This document shows, one piece after another, positions 44,002 to 52,971 of a stretch of 64,000 nucleotides of DNA. How positions within the stretch are numbered: the stretch's first letter is position 1; each line of letters opens with the position of its first letter. Below the pieces are notes generated by a model. The model was given only the letters and a program-made list of their open reading frames with translations, searched no databases and was not told the origin of the DNA. The stretch comes from Maritimibacter dapengensis (lineage in GTDB: Bacteria > Pseudomonadota > Alphaproteobacteria > Rhodobacterales > Rhodobacteraceae): positions 248,001 through 312,000 of the forward strand of contig NZ_JAHUZE010000001.1 in NCBI RefSeq assembly GCF_019218265.1. Direction: 5' to 3'. Both the position numbers and the translations under genes were made by a program.

Positions 44002-44816
44002 CGCTTGACCCCCCAGGGCTGCGCGGCCCGGCGCCAGCGTTCCAGCTCACCCTCCATCGGGCGTACCAAGCCGTATTCGACGACAATCAGCGCGATCACC
44101 GACAGCACCACCCATGCCAGCGCCTGCGGCACATCGAGCAAAGCGCGCGCCCGCGCCAACGCCCCGCCGACGCCGCCCGCATTGGCGAGCATCTCGGCCA
44201 TAATCGCGACTTTGAAGCTTGTGCCAAGCGCCAGCGCGAGCGCCGGAAAAATCGGGCGCGACGCCTGCCTCAGATCAATGAACAGGAAGCGCCCCAAGAG
44301 CCCGTAGCCAAAGGCCTCGGCCATGTGTCCAAGCTCGCGGTCGCGGGTGGCGATGCCTTCGGCGGCTGCGACGAAGACCACGGGGGTCGCGGCGATCAGG
44401 ATCGCGACCGCCACGGTGGTGCCCGTGGTGCCAAACCACATCATCGTCAGCACGATCCACGCAATGGGCGGCACCCCCAACACCACCGTCAGCAGCGGGC
44501 GTGCCAGACGCATCACAGCAGGGGCATAGCCTGCAGTCAGACCCAGCGCCACACCGGCACCAGCCGCCATCGCGAAACCGGTGAGCGACCGTTGTGCGGT
44601 AATCAGAAGTAACGACAGGCTATCGGGATCTCCTAGCAATCCGACCGCTGCCCCCACGGTCTCCAATGGCGCGGGCAATATGAAATCGCCCCATGCCTCG
44701 TGCCCCGCTTGCCACGCCGCCGCCAGAAGCGAGAGCGCGGCAAGACCGGCCCAACCTGACCAAAGGAAGTCGAGCAGACGCCCTGCCCGGTCTGAAAGGG
44801 CCGGTCCAAGTTTCAT
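43998..44816 (-). CDS. ABC transporter permease, NitT/TauT type
   Basis: The 272-residue permease has six predicted helices and the BPD_transp_1 EAA-like loop (ELGHMAEAFGYGLLGRFLFI). LTVVLGVPPIAWIVLTMMWF is typical of SsuC/TauC relatives. It overlaps the binding-protein gene and the ATPase gene by ATGA. Confidence 0.9.
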   Translation of the reverse strand: MKLGPALSDRAGRLLDFLWSGWAGLAALSLLAAAWQAGHEAWGDFILPAPLETVGAAVGLLGDPDSLSLLLITAQRSLTGFAMAAGAGVALGLTAGYAPAVMRLARPLLTVVLGVPPIAWIVLTMMWFGTTGTTVAVAILIAATPVVFVAAAEGIATRDRELGHMAEAFGYGLLGRFLFIDLRQASRPIFPALALALGTSFKVAIMAEMLANAGGVGGALARARALLDVPQALAWVVLSVIALIVVEYGLVRPMEGELERWRRAAQPWGVKR

Positions 44817-45802
44817 AGCGCGTAGAACCCGTCGTCGGGGAGCTTACCGCCAAGGATTTCGGCATTTCCCGACTGCATGAGGCCGAACATGGCTTCCAGT
44901 GGCGCGCGAGCCTCGGAGGCTTTCGTCGCCGTCAGGTTACAGTTCGGAATCGACTCGGCGAGCATCGGCGCGGGCATTTCTAGCGCTTCTGCTGCGGCAG
45001 CGGCGGCAACTTGCGGGTTGGCTAGAACCTCGGCCGTCGAGGAGACGAGTGCTTCGTGCAGCGGTTCGACCAGATCGCCATTTGCTTCGGAGAACCCTTT
45101 GGTCACGGCAAGCCCTGCCTGCGGCACGATCGGGCCAAGCCCTGTGACAGAACCCCAAGCTTCTTGCAGGTTCACAATGCGCCGAAGGCTCGCGCCGGAC
45201 TGTTTCGCCCTCATCGAGGCGACGGTCGCCACGGGTTCGGCCAGCACGGCGGCGTCCACGCGGCCCGCCAATAGCATTTGCGCCGCTTCCATCGGTGTCG
45301 CCGGGGTCGAGAGTGTCACCTGGTCCGTCAGTTCCTCCTGCTCAAGAAGCGCGCGGATCACGAAATCGGGGGTATCGTTGGGGAACGGGACAGCCAGCGA
45401 CTTGCCCGCCAGTCCAGCCAGGCCGCCCTCGACCGCGCCCTCCTTGGCCATCACGTAGAGCAAACCATTCGTCATCACATTGACCAGCCGGATGCCCATG
45501 CCTCGATTATACAGGTTCGCAGCCGCCTGCGCGGGCACCACGGAGAGGTCGATTGCGCCCGAAGTCAGACCGGCGCGAAGTTCGTCGGGGGTGCGCCAGA
45601 CGGTGAGGCTCACAACTGCGGCGATGTCAGCCAATGCTCCGGACTTGACCGCATGCGCCAGCGTAAAGGTCGGACCAGCGGGGGGTCCATAAAGCGCCAG
45701 ACGGGCAGCCGGGGCCGCGCGCAATATGGCAGGGGCGGCGATCAGGGCCGCGGATGCACCAAGCGCGGCCAGCGCCCCACGGCGTGAAATGGAATGAGAC
45801 AT
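44813..45802 (-). CDS. ABC transporter substrate-binding protein, NitT/TauT type, Tat signal
   Basis: The 329-residue protein starts MSHSISRRGALAALGASAAL, a twin-arginine signal. I chose ATG 45802 because GGAG lies seven bases upstream. The NMT1/SsuA-like fold follows (WRTPDELRAGLTSGAIDLSV, then ARVDAAVLAEP-like GRVDAAVLAEPVATV). It is the first gene of the ABC-nnrS operon. The substrate is unknown; the Tat route suggests folding, possibly with a cofactor, before export. Confidence 0.88.
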   Translation of the reverse strand: MSHSISRRGALAALGASAALIAAPAILRAAPAARLALYGPPAGPTFTLAHAVKSGALADIAAVVSLTVWRTPDELRAGLTSGAIDLSVVPAQAAANLYNRGMGIRLVNVMTNGLLYVMAKEGAVEGGLAGLAGKSLAVPFPNDTPDFVIRALLEQEELTDQVTLSTPATPMEAAQMLLAGRVDAAVLAEPVATVASMRAKQSGASLRRIVNLQEAWGSVTGLGPIVPQAGLAVTKGFSEANGDLVEPLHEALVSSTAEVLANPQVAAAAAAEALEMPAPMLAESIPNCNLTATKASEARAPLEAMFGLMQSGNAEILGGKLPDDGFYAL

Positions 45803-45905
45803 GTCGTTCTCCAGTGTGGTGATGCGACGTGGCTCGGAGGTATCCTGGCTGGCGCGGTAATTCTTGATTATTTTTGTCAATTAACTGATCCAGACTGTCC
45901 AGAGC

Positions 45906-45919
45906 ATGATCTATATCAA
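45906..45919. promoter_or_regulatory. FNR/NnrR-type box of the ABC-nnrS promoter
   Basis: ATGAT-CTAT-ATCAA differs at one base from TTGAT-N4-ATCAA. On the minus strand its centre lies 31 bases from the centre of a TTAATT sequence (45879-45884). This fits a class II promoter with the activator at -41.5, the -10 box in place and the start near 45871. Confidence 0.6.
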
Positions 45920-46005
45920 ATTTTTGAAAGAAGTTTTCGGCTGGATTGACCCTGGGTTTCGACGGGTTCTCCATCGTATTTACCAAGAAATCTACATGCG
46001 AGGGG

Positions 46006-46227
46006 TCAGGCGGTCCGGCAACTCGCGCGAAGAAATATGGTCACGTGCAATCTCTGATCGGTCCGCAAATCACGCGCCGCAAAGCCCTTGGACCGTTCGC
46101 TTGCGAAGAAAGTGAAGCGGTCTTTGGGTGGGAACATCATCTCCTTGTGGCCCCGGTCAGATCGCACAAGAACGGTCAGAGCAAGTCCCGCCATAAAGGT
46201 CCGTCGCGTGAGGTATTGAGTTACCAT
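46006..46227 (-). pseudogene. Tat-signal ORF remnant at the end of the decayed zinc-type operon
   Basis: The frame MVTQYLTRRTFMAGLALTVL has a clear twin-arginine signal, but only about 50 unconvincing residues follow. Its ATG overlaps the stop of the preceding fragment. It is probably a truncated exported protein of the same decayed operon. Confidence 0.4.
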
Positions 46228-46340
46228 TTGCGAGCCTTGATGTCTGTGACCTCGATCTCATATCCGATTTCTCCCAGTTTCGTGGAGATCAGATTTACCT
46301 TATGTGTCACGGTCCCCCCGTTCGCATCCCACAGTATTAC
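46221..46340 (-). pseudogene. C-terminal fragment, possibly DUF3299-like
   Basis: The frame LWDANGGTVTHKVNLISTKL GEIGYEIEVTDIKARKW ends with a stop that overlaps the next ATG. The pattern (a beta-strand pair, Leu-Gly-Tyr, terminal Trp) resembles the end of DUF3299 proteins that often accompany DUF2796 zinc operons. The N-terminal part is missing. The family call is tentative. Confidence 0.35.
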
Positions 46341-46822
46341 CGTTGGGTCATGGCTTCGAGGTAGTGGCCATCGCGAACTGGGTGGGCGGCGGTGGCGCCG
46401 AGAATGCCGTCCGGCAACCCGAGGGTGGGACTGGGCTTTACCGCCTCCTCCCGCCCACCGGCGCTCCTGCTTCGAGCCTTGGCCGGTTGCAAAGGCAGCA
46501 GGATTTTATCCGCGACACTGGCATAATTCAGCAGGTTGGATTGTTAAAAAAGCTCACCATTTTGGTCTGCACGAAATCGGTCTCGCGCTCCTGGACGCAA
46601 AGTGGTCCGGTTCGTTCCGGCAACCTCGACTTGCGCGCGATCCGCCGTCACGATCCCGCAAATCAATGACAAGAGCGTCGATTTCTCCGAACCGCATTCG
46701 CCCAAGACGAAAACGCATTTACCTTGGGCCACTTCGAGCAGCGGGCACTCGATGGAAAACTCGCACCGCTCAACCAAGCGAAGGCCACGTCGATCGAGAA
46801 GAGAGCGGGTTTGGCCTTATCA
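46341..46822 (-). pseudogene. LolD-like ABC ATPase pseudogene
   Basis: An ABC ATPase can be read across broken frames. The N-terminal KPALFSIDVAFAWLSGAS is in one frame. FSIECPLLEVAQGKCVFVLG and a damaged Walker A (GECGSEKSTLL) are in another. An in-frame TAA at 46544-46546 falls where LFQQ should continue, and NLLNYASVADKILLPLQ follows the stop. The signature and Walker B regions are gone. The original ATG at 46822 overlaps the DUF2796 stop (ATGA), showing the two were coupled. Confidence 0.75.
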
Positions 46823-47468
46823 TATTAAGGGCAACTCGGAAGAACCGCGCGCAACCTCGGCGGCACCAGAGTCGGACCACGTCATATACTACGTCTCTAT
46901 TTCGCGTGCGTTTTCAAAGGCCTCGAAGAACGGAAAGCCGATTGTGGTCAGCTCTTCGGGTTGCGCGGAGTCGAAAGCATAGCTCGGGTGAAGATCGGAG
47001 TGGAAGACGCCCTCTTCTAAGCCATGATCACCCCCTTAGGCATGGTCCTTGTAGTCGTGGCCTACTTCCGCTTGTTCGTCGTGATCGTGATCGTGATCGT
47101 GATCGTGATGTTCAACTTCGGCGTACCCGTCCATATCTTCGCCGTCGTGCTTGTGGCCATGCGTGTGGGCCAGAACCTTGATCAGGCGGCACACGGCAGC
47201 CTCCGGCAGGGTCACGATTTTCCGGCGTCAGCATCGCACGGATTGCCGCTTCGAAGGAATCCTTATCTGCGTCAAAGCTGGCCTCTTTCTCGAAGCCGAC
47301 GACATCCATGCCGGGCGACAAGGGATTGATAGCGCTGTTGTCGATGGTCAGTTCCAATGTGCTGACACTATGAATATGCGTGTCAATTTCGCGGTGCTCG
47401 TCCTTTGCCCGTACTGGTGTGGACGCCAGAACGATTGTCGCGAGAGCGGTCGTGATAAAGTGCTTCAT
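46819..47468 (-). pseudogene. DUF2796 (ZrgA-like) His-rich zinc protein pseudogene
   Basis: The start MKHFITTALATIVLASTPVR is a signal peptide. THIHSVSTLELTIDNSAINP and MDVVGFEKEASFDADKDSFE match DUF2796. A one-base frameshift near 47215 moves the reading to EAAVCRLIKVLAHTHGHKHD and an HDHDHDHDHD run. In-frame stops then occur at 47036-47038 (TAA) and 46889-46891 (TAG), the frame continuing between them (FHSDLHPSYAFDSAQPEELT, FFEAFENAREIE) to the natural TGA at 46819. The gene is clearly dead but recent enough to read. Confidence 0.8.
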
Positions 47469-47803
47469 ATTGATTGCTATCTGGCTGGCCCGAAGTGGAG
47501 GCGCGCCGTCTTTGCAATGGCACGCGCGCAACGTTCCATTTCGGTGGCGCAGCACGCGGCCTGTTTGCATTCGAAGGTTCGGCGTTCGGTCCCGTCCAAA
47601 CGGTTCAGTACAACGCAAATGCTTTCGCCTCGCCGTTATGCTTGGAGATAGTCGTGTTTAATGGCTTCCGGCGACCATGGAATTGACGCGTCGGCAAATC
47701 TACGCGGCCAATCAGCGAGCAGGTGCGTGTCATCCTGACCGACGCTGCGTTCGTCGTGGCCCTGTAGGATCACCCATGCGAGCAACACAAACTGGCCGAA
47801 GAT
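47469..47803. other. Intergenic region with no supported gene
   Basis: About 335 bases separate the dead DUF2796 gene from the FGE gene stop. A plus-strand frame (47474-47686) and short coding-like fragments (for example SEQVRVILTDAAFVVAL near 47710) are visible, but none has a family match, a good start or length. This is probably further decayed sequence. Confidence 0.4.
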
Positions 47804-48745
47804 TCAGGCATCGTAGAATACCCGGAACCCGGCATTGCATCCACCGCTATCGGCGGCGGTCGATAGCCGTGCCGCGATACGGTAGCGGTAGCAATAGCTG
47901 ATATGGCACAGGAACGATCCTCCCTTCATCAGCTTCTCTCCGTCGCGGCGGGCCTGTGCGTTCCGGGCCTTTGCCGCTTTGCTTGCCGAGCGGATTTGAA
48001 ACGGCTCGGAAGTCCATTCCCAGACATTTCCAGCCATGTCGAATAGGCCCGCGTCATTTGCGGGAAACGCGCCGATGGGGGAAGTACCACGCCAACCGTC
48101 TGCGCAGACGTTCATGTCCGGAAACCGGCCTTGAAAAATGTTGCAGGGCAGAAAGTTGGTGTCGTCAGGCTCACAGTCGCCCCATGGGAAACGCGGGTCG
48201 GCGCGGCCGCCACGCGCAGCATGCTCCCATTCTGCTTCCGACGGAAGCCGCCCACCCGACCATTTTGCAAAGAACACAGCATCTTCCCATGCGATATGTG
48301 TGACAGGGTGATTGGCCAGTGTTTCCACGCTGCTGCCCGCGCCCAATGGTGCGTGCCAGCACGCGCCTTGTGAAATGCCCCACCATGGCGCGTTATCGTC
48401 GCCCGCTGCCAAGGCGCGGTCGTCCTCAAGCAAGCCGCGAAACACAGCGCTCCAGCCAAAGCGTTCGGCAACGGTAATGTAGCCTGTTTCAATCACGAAG
48501 GCCGCGAACCTTGCGTTCGTCACCGGCGCGACATCGACTCCAAACGGTTTCAGCCGATGCTGCCGGATGATCCCTTCGCCATCGGCTTTGATCTCAGGCG
48601 TTTTGGTGCCTGTATGACTGCGCGCGCCCTTGAAGGTGGCGCGGTTGGGCGCAGTCCAGTCTGCGATGTCATGGATAAAAGCGGGAAGGGCGGCAGGTGA
48701 CTTGTCCTGTGGCCCTTCACGCGAAATGCCGGAACAACAGCTCAT
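47804..48745 (-). CDS. Formylglycine-generating enzyme
   Basis: The 313-residue protein belongs to the SUMF1/FGE family: DVAPVTNARFAAFVIETGYI, NHPVTHIAWEDAVFFAKWSG, RLPSEAEWEHAARGGRADPR, NVWEWTSEPF and GGSFLCHISYCYRYRIAAR. Both catalytic copper-binding Cys residues (CHISYC) are present. It converts the active-site Cys of the neighbouring sulfatase to formylglycine. I start at MSCCSGISREG (48745); a GTG at 48760 is possible. It is 81 bases behind the sulfatase. Confidence 0.92.
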   Translation of the reverse strand: MSCCSGISREGPQDKSPAALPAFIHDIADWTAPNRATFKGARSHTGTKTPEIKADGEGIIRQHRLKPFGVDVAPVTNARFAAFVIETGYITVAERFGWSAVFRGLLEDDRALAAGDDNAPWWGISQGACWHAPLGAGSSVETLANHPVTHIAWEDAVFFAKWSGGRLPSEAEWEHAARGGRADPRFPWGDCEPDDTNFLPCNIFQGRFPDMNVCADGWRGTSPIGAFPANDAGLFDMAGNVWEWTSEPFQIRSASKAAKARNAQARRDGEKLMKGGSFLCHISYCYRYRIAARLSTAADSGGCNAGFRVFYDA

Positions 48746-48826
48746 CTCACCGGGCCGCACCGAGGCGCGTCCCGGCGATCTTCAACTTCAATGTCCGATC
48801 TGTGCGTCATTCACCCAAATACCGTG

Positions 48827-50413
48827 TCAGGCAAGCCCCGTCATATACGGTGTTTTATCCTGCATATCGATCATGAGGTTTGAAAGCGCCTCCATCATCA
48901 TTGCGCGTGTTTCCGCCTCGGCGGGGTCGTCCGCAATGTTTGTTGTTTCGCCGGGGTCGGCCCCAAGGTCGTATAGCTCGACGATGTTCGAGGGCCGGTA
49001 AATCGTCAAACGGTGTTGCGCGGTCACAATCGAACGAAGGCGCTGAGGTTGATCGAACCCAAGGTATTTCCGCTCCCGGTCGTCTTCGATCAGAACGGCA
49101 TCGCGGCCCGCGCCATCGCCGTCGATCATCGGCAGAAGGCTTTGGCCCTGCATCCCATAATAGGGTTTCAGCCCCGCCCGGTCGAGAATAGTGGCCGGTA
49201 TGTCGATGGAAGAGGCAAGCCCGTCACATTGCTGACCATCGGGCTTCTGCGCCTTCGGGTCCGACCAGATGAGCGGTACGCGCGTGGCTCCGCGATAATG
49301 CAGAGGACCCTTTAGCAAGATTCCCAATTCGCCCATCATGTCCCCGTGGTCGGATGCAAAGATCAGGACCGTATCGTCCATCAATCCCTGCTCTTCCAGC
49401 CTATCAAGCACACGCCCGACCTGATCGTCGATCATCGCGATCATCCCGTAGGTCAGCGCAATCGCTTCTTTGGCTTCCCGCGCCGAGACCGCGAATGGGA
49501 TCTGACTGTTGCGATTGTCGGTGCCTTCGCTGCGTGTGCGCCGCATATGTTCCAGTAATGCGGTGCTGCCCTGGTCGAAATTATCGGGCAAGGGAATGTC
49601 GTCGGGATCATACATATCCCAGTATTTGCCTGGTGGCGTAAACGGGTGGTGCGGGTCCGGGAATGAGACCTGAAGGAAGAAGGGTCGATGATCGCCGTCT
49701 GCCTGCCGTTGGTCGAGATATTCAAGCGTGGTGTCGCCGACGAAAGCCGATGGATAGGCGTCTTCGGGAACCGAGGTGCGCCAAGCTTGTGGCACGGCCA
49801 TATTGGAAGGCAGGGCATTATCCGCCCCACGGATCGCGTCCGGATCGCCGCAGCGTTCGGTCAACCAGCGCTCATATTCCCCACCGCATAAATCGCCATG
49901 CCACGTCGCAAGGCGAACGTGATCGAAGCCGTAGAAGGGCGTGTCGACGTGATGATTGGGGTCGTTACGCCACAGAAGGGTGTTTTCCTGTTCGTAATCG
50001 TCCCCGAACAATCCGCGCCGGACGGCCTCTTTCACCTTGCCATCTTCATCTTTCGTTGTGCCCTCGGGGTCGAACTCACGCTCACGCCCGGTCATGTTTT
50101 GAAAATGCGCTTTGCCGAAAAGCGCGGTTGCATAACCTGCGGTGCGGAGCTCTTCCACAAAGGTTCTGGCGCGCAGATCAAGCGGTATGCCATTGGCACG
50201 GACACCGTGGCATGAGGGCATCCGCCCGGTCATCATCGAGGCACGGTTCGGCATGCAAATCGGATTGGCAACAAAGCAGGACTCGAACCGGGTGCCCTTT
50301 GCTGCGATGCGGTCGATGTTCGGCGTTTTCAAGACCGGATTGCCATAGCAAGACAGATGATCTGCCCGCTGCTGATCGGTCAGAAACAAAACAAAGTTGG
50401 GTCTTTTTGCCAT
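48827..50413 (-). CDS. Type I sulfatase (formylglycine-dependent)
   Basis: The 528-residue sulfatase begins MAKRPNFVLFLTDQQRADHL with the first metal Asp residues. The formylglycine signature CMPNRASMMTG (C-x-P-x-R...TG) is near residue 53, and a second metal site FASDHGDMMGE near 353. No signal peptide is found, so it acts in the cytoplasm, after uptake by the adjacent TTT transporter. It resembles choline- or aryl-sulfatases; the substrate is not evident. The FGE next to it supports function. Confidence 0.92.
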   Translation of the reverse strand: MAKRPNFVLFLTDQQRADHLSCYGNPVLKTPNIDRIAAKGTRFESCFVANPICMPNRASMMTGRMPSCHGVRANGIPLDLRARTFVEELRTAGYATALFGKAHFQNMTGREREFDPEGTTKDEDGKVKEAVRRGLFGDDYEQENTLLWRNDPNHHVDTPFYGFDHVRLATWHGDLCGGEYERWLTERCGDPDAIRGADNALPSNMAVPQAWRTSVPEDAYPSAFVGDTTLEYLDQRQADGDHRPFFLQVSFPDPHHPFTPPGKYWDMYDPDDIPLPDNFDQGSTALLEHMRRTRSEGTDNRNSQIPFAVSAREAKEAIALTYGMIAMIDDQVGRVLDRLEEQGLMDDTVLIFASDHGDMMGELGILLKGPLHYRGATRVPLIWSDPKAQKPDGQQCDGLASSIDIPATILDRAGLKPYYGMQGQSLLPMIDGDGAGRDAVLIEDDRERKYLGFDQPQRLRSIVTAQHRLTIYRPSNIVELYDLGADPGETTNIADDPAEAETRAMMMEALSNLMIDMQDKTPYMTGLA

Positions 50414-50446
50414 CAGAGCCTCGTGATTTCATTCGTTTTTGGGGGT

Positions 50447-50476
50447 GGTCCGGCGGAAGGCGGCGACCGCCGGACC
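50447..50476 (-). terminator. Hairpin between the TTT binding-protein gene and the sulfatase gene
   Basis: GGTCCGGCGG and CCGCCGGACC form a perfect 10-bp stem with a 10-nt loop, starting 8 nt after the binding-protein stop on the minus strand. No T-run follows. It may stabilise upstream mRNA and lower sulfatase expression. Confidence 0.6.
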
Positions 50477-50484
50477 CATTGGCG

Positions 50485-51432
50485 TTACTGAACCATCGAT
50501 GCGACCGAATTCAGGCGTTCGACATTGGCGTCGATGGAGGCGCGAAACGCGTCGCCTTCAAGAAACTCGACATTCAACCCTTTGGTCTCGATGTATTCCA
50601 CCACTTCTGGCAGGCTCATCGCCTCGCGCAGCGTGTCGGACAAAAGCTGAACTCGGTCGGATGGTGTTCCTTTTGTCGTCATCCACCAGTAGTTCACGCA
50701 ACTTTCGATATCCCAACCCATTTCCTTGGCGGTCGGCACGTCCGGCATCAGATGATGACGTTCCGGTCCGAAATACAAAAGGCCATTCAGCCCCAGATCG
50801 TCGCGCGACACGTTGTAGGGAGTGATGATCATCGACTGCGTGTGGCCGCCCATGACGGATGAGATGCGCTCACCGCCGCCCCCCACGTTCACGAACCGAA
50901 TATCCGCTCCCGAGGCCGAATTCAGCATCGCGGTGGAGAAATGCGATAACGACCCAAGCAAGGTCGCATCTTTGATCGAGCCCGGCTCATCCTGCGACAT
51001 TTTCACAAGCGTTTCGATGTCGCCGATCCCGCTGTCTCCGCCGGTCGCATAGGCGACACACACGTGGTGCGTTTCGGCAATCGGATCGAAGGCTTCGGGC
51101 CCGTAATCTGAGGTGCCCATAATGTTCGACGTGATCAGGGTCTGGTGCAGATACAGCACCTTGTACCCATCCGGGTCGGCGTTTTTCACGTCTCGCGACG
51201 CTAGTGTGGTGCCCGCCCCCGGCTTGTTCACAACGACCATCGGTTGCGGCAATAGGTTGTTGTCGTTGACCGCCTGAACGATCCGGCGTGAGAACAGATC
51301 GGCCTCACCCCCGGTTTGGAACGGCACGATGACCTCGATTGGTCGGCTTGGGTAATCATCGTCCTGCGCATATCCCGGAAGCGCCAGCATGGTCGCCAGA
51401 ACAGTGGACAGTATCGTTTTGCCTTTGAGCAT
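50485..51432 (-). CDS. Tripartite tricarboxylate transporter binding protein (TctC/Bug family)
   Basis: The 315-residue protein has a Sec signal (MLKGKTILSTVLATMLALPG) and the Bug fold: PSRPIEVIVPFQTGGEADLF, VVVNKPGAGTTLASRDV and RFVNVGGGGERISSVMGGHT. It is the binding component of the second TTT system, behind its tctBA-like genes. Its ligand is probably the sulfated or carboxylated substrate of this operon. Confidence 0.92.
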   Translation of the reverse strand: MLKGKTILSTVLATMLALPGYAQDDDYPSRPIEVIVPFQTGGEADLFSRRIVQAVNDNNLLPQPMVVVNKPGAGTTLASRDVKNADPDGYKVLYLHQTLITSNIMGTSDYGPEAFDPIAETHHVCVAYATGGDSGIGDIETLVKMSQDEPGSIKDATLLGSLSHFSTAMLNSASGADIRFVNVGGGGERISSVMGGHTQSMIITPYNVSRDDLGLNGLLYFGPERHHLMPDVPTAKEMGWDIESCVNYWWMTTKGTPSDRVQLLSDTLREAMSLPEVVEYIETKGLNVEFLEGDAFRASIDANVERLNSVASMVQ

Positions 51433-51453
51433 CGTTTCTCCTCCCTGGAGTGT

Positions 51454-52971
51454 TTAGTTGTCGGTGATGCGGTCGCCCGCGGTTGCACGCTGTTTGCGAA
51501 GGGTCGAGACCAGCTTTGGGCCGACTGCCATAAACAGCGCGATGAAAAGGAACCCGAGTGCGAAAGGTCGCGTGAACAGCGGCGCGAGCGAGCCGTCATA
51601 CAGCATCAGGCCCTGGCGCAGCTCGCTTTCCCCAATTGGGGCAAGGATGTAACCCAGCACGAAGGTGCCGATGGGGATGCCGAAACGACGCAGCGCATAG
51701 CCGAAGATGCCGAAAGCAAACATGACCCAGACGTCAAACATCGAACTTGTCGACGAATAGACGCCGACGACACAGAAGAAGACGACGCTCGGCAGCAGAA
51801 AGCTTTTCGGAATCGTGCAAAGGCGTGCGATCAGGCCGGAGCCCAGTAACATCAGGATGAAAACGAAGATGTTCGCGATGAAAGCCGACGTGATGACGCC
51901 ATAGGCAACCTCGGGGCGGTTCGTGAACAGGCCCGGTCCCGGTTGCAGATCATGGATCGTCAATGCGCCAATCAAGATGGCGTCGACAACGCTGCCTGGA
52001 ATTCCTAGTGCGATCAGCGGGACCAGCGCTCCATTGACCGAGGCGTTGTTGGCGCTTTCGGCGGCGACGATCCCTTCTTCTGACCCGGTGCCGAATTCTT
52101 CCGGCGTTTTCGATGAAGTGCGGGCAACCGAATATGAGACGATTGCGGCCACCGCGCTTCCAACCCCCGGCAGGATGCCGATCCATGTGCCGATCACGGA
52201 CGAACGTATCAAATTCACACCGTGGCGAAATGTATCTCCAAGGCGTGGCATGACATCGCGTAGCCGGGCACTGGCCTGTTGCGCCACAGGTTTTTGGTCC
52301 AGAATATCCTCGATCACCTGACTGATGACAAAGACCCCAAGCAATGTGGGAAGTAAACGAAACCCGGTGTTCAGCGCATCGCTGTCAAACGTCAGACGCA
52401 TCGTGGCCGAGGCAACATCCGGCCCGACCATCGCGATTGCGAACCCGATCATCGCGCCGATCAAACCGGTCATGAGCGACCCGCTGCTGACCGCCGAAAT
52501 CGTGACCAAGGCCATGATGACGAGAGCGAGGTATTCATATGGCCCGAACCCAAGGGCGAGCTTTGCAAGCGGCGGTGACAGCAGGGCAAGAAACCCCCAC
52601 GAAATCAGGCCGCCAACGAAGGACGCAAAAATCCCAAGCGACAAAGCGCGTCCGGCCTGACCCTTCATCGCCATCGGGTAGCCGTCGAGCGTAGTCATGA
52701 TCGCGGACGGCGTGCCGGGCATCCGAAGCAGCGTGGCTGAGATCAACCCGCCGGTGACAGACCCGACATAGATCGAGACCAGAAAGATGATCGCGATGGT
52801 GCTGTCCATGTAGTAGGTGAGCGGCAGCATCAGCGATATCAGCATTGCGGCGCCAAGACCGGGAATCGCGCCCACGGTAACGCCCAGCACGGACCCGAGC
52901 GCGATGTAGAATATCGGCAGGGCGCCCATCAGATCCGAGAAACTTTGAAACAATGGTTGCATCAGGTTCAC
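51454..52971 (-). CDS. Tripartite tricarboxylate transporter large permease (TctA family)
   Basis: The 505-residue membrane protein has the duplicated signatures GAIPGLGAAMLISLMLPLTY and GILPGVGSAVAAIVSYSVAR, plus SANNASVNGALVPLIALGIP. It overlaps the TctB start by four bases (ATGA). Confidence 0.93.
   Translation of the reverse strand: MNLMQPLFQSFSDLMGALPIFYIALGSVLGVTVGAIPGLGAAMLISLMLPLTYYMDSTIAIIFLVSIYVGSVTGGLISATLLRMPGTPSAIMTTLDGYPMAMKGQAGRALSLGIFASFVGGLISWGFLALLSPPLAKLALGFGPYEYLALVIMALVTISAVSSGSLMTGLIGAMIGFAIAMVGPDVASATMRLTFDSDALNTGFRLLPTLLGVFVISQVIEDILDQKPVAQQASARLRDVMPRLGDTFRHGVNLIRSSVIGTWIGILPGVGSAVAAIVSYSVARTSSKTPEEFGTGSEEGIVAAESANNASVNGALVPLIALGIPGSVVDAILIGALTIHDLQPGPGLFTNRPEVAYGVITSAFIANIFVFILMLLGSGLIARLCTIPKSFLLPSVVFFCVVGVYSSTSSMFDVWVMFAFGIFGYALRRFGIPIGTFVLGYILAPIGESELRQGLMLYDGSLAPLFTRPFALGFLFIALFMAVGPKLVSTLRKQRATAGDRITDN

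Noticed and set aside
45864-45880. TTGAT-N7-GTCAA as an FNR-type box
   Set aside because: The spacer is three bases too long for the TTGAT-N4-ATCAA geometry; the neighbouring 45906-45919 site fits better.
47087-47112. GTGATC tandem repeat as a regulatory repeat or repeat array
   Set aside because: On the minus strand it encodes the His-Asp run of the DUF2796 protein, a usual metal-binding feature of that family.
45946-47181. Long plus-strand open frame of 411 codons
   Set aside because: It runs antisense to the decayed DUF2796/ABC ATPase operon, whose minus-strand homology is clear, and it has Arg/Ser-rich low-information sequence with no family motif.
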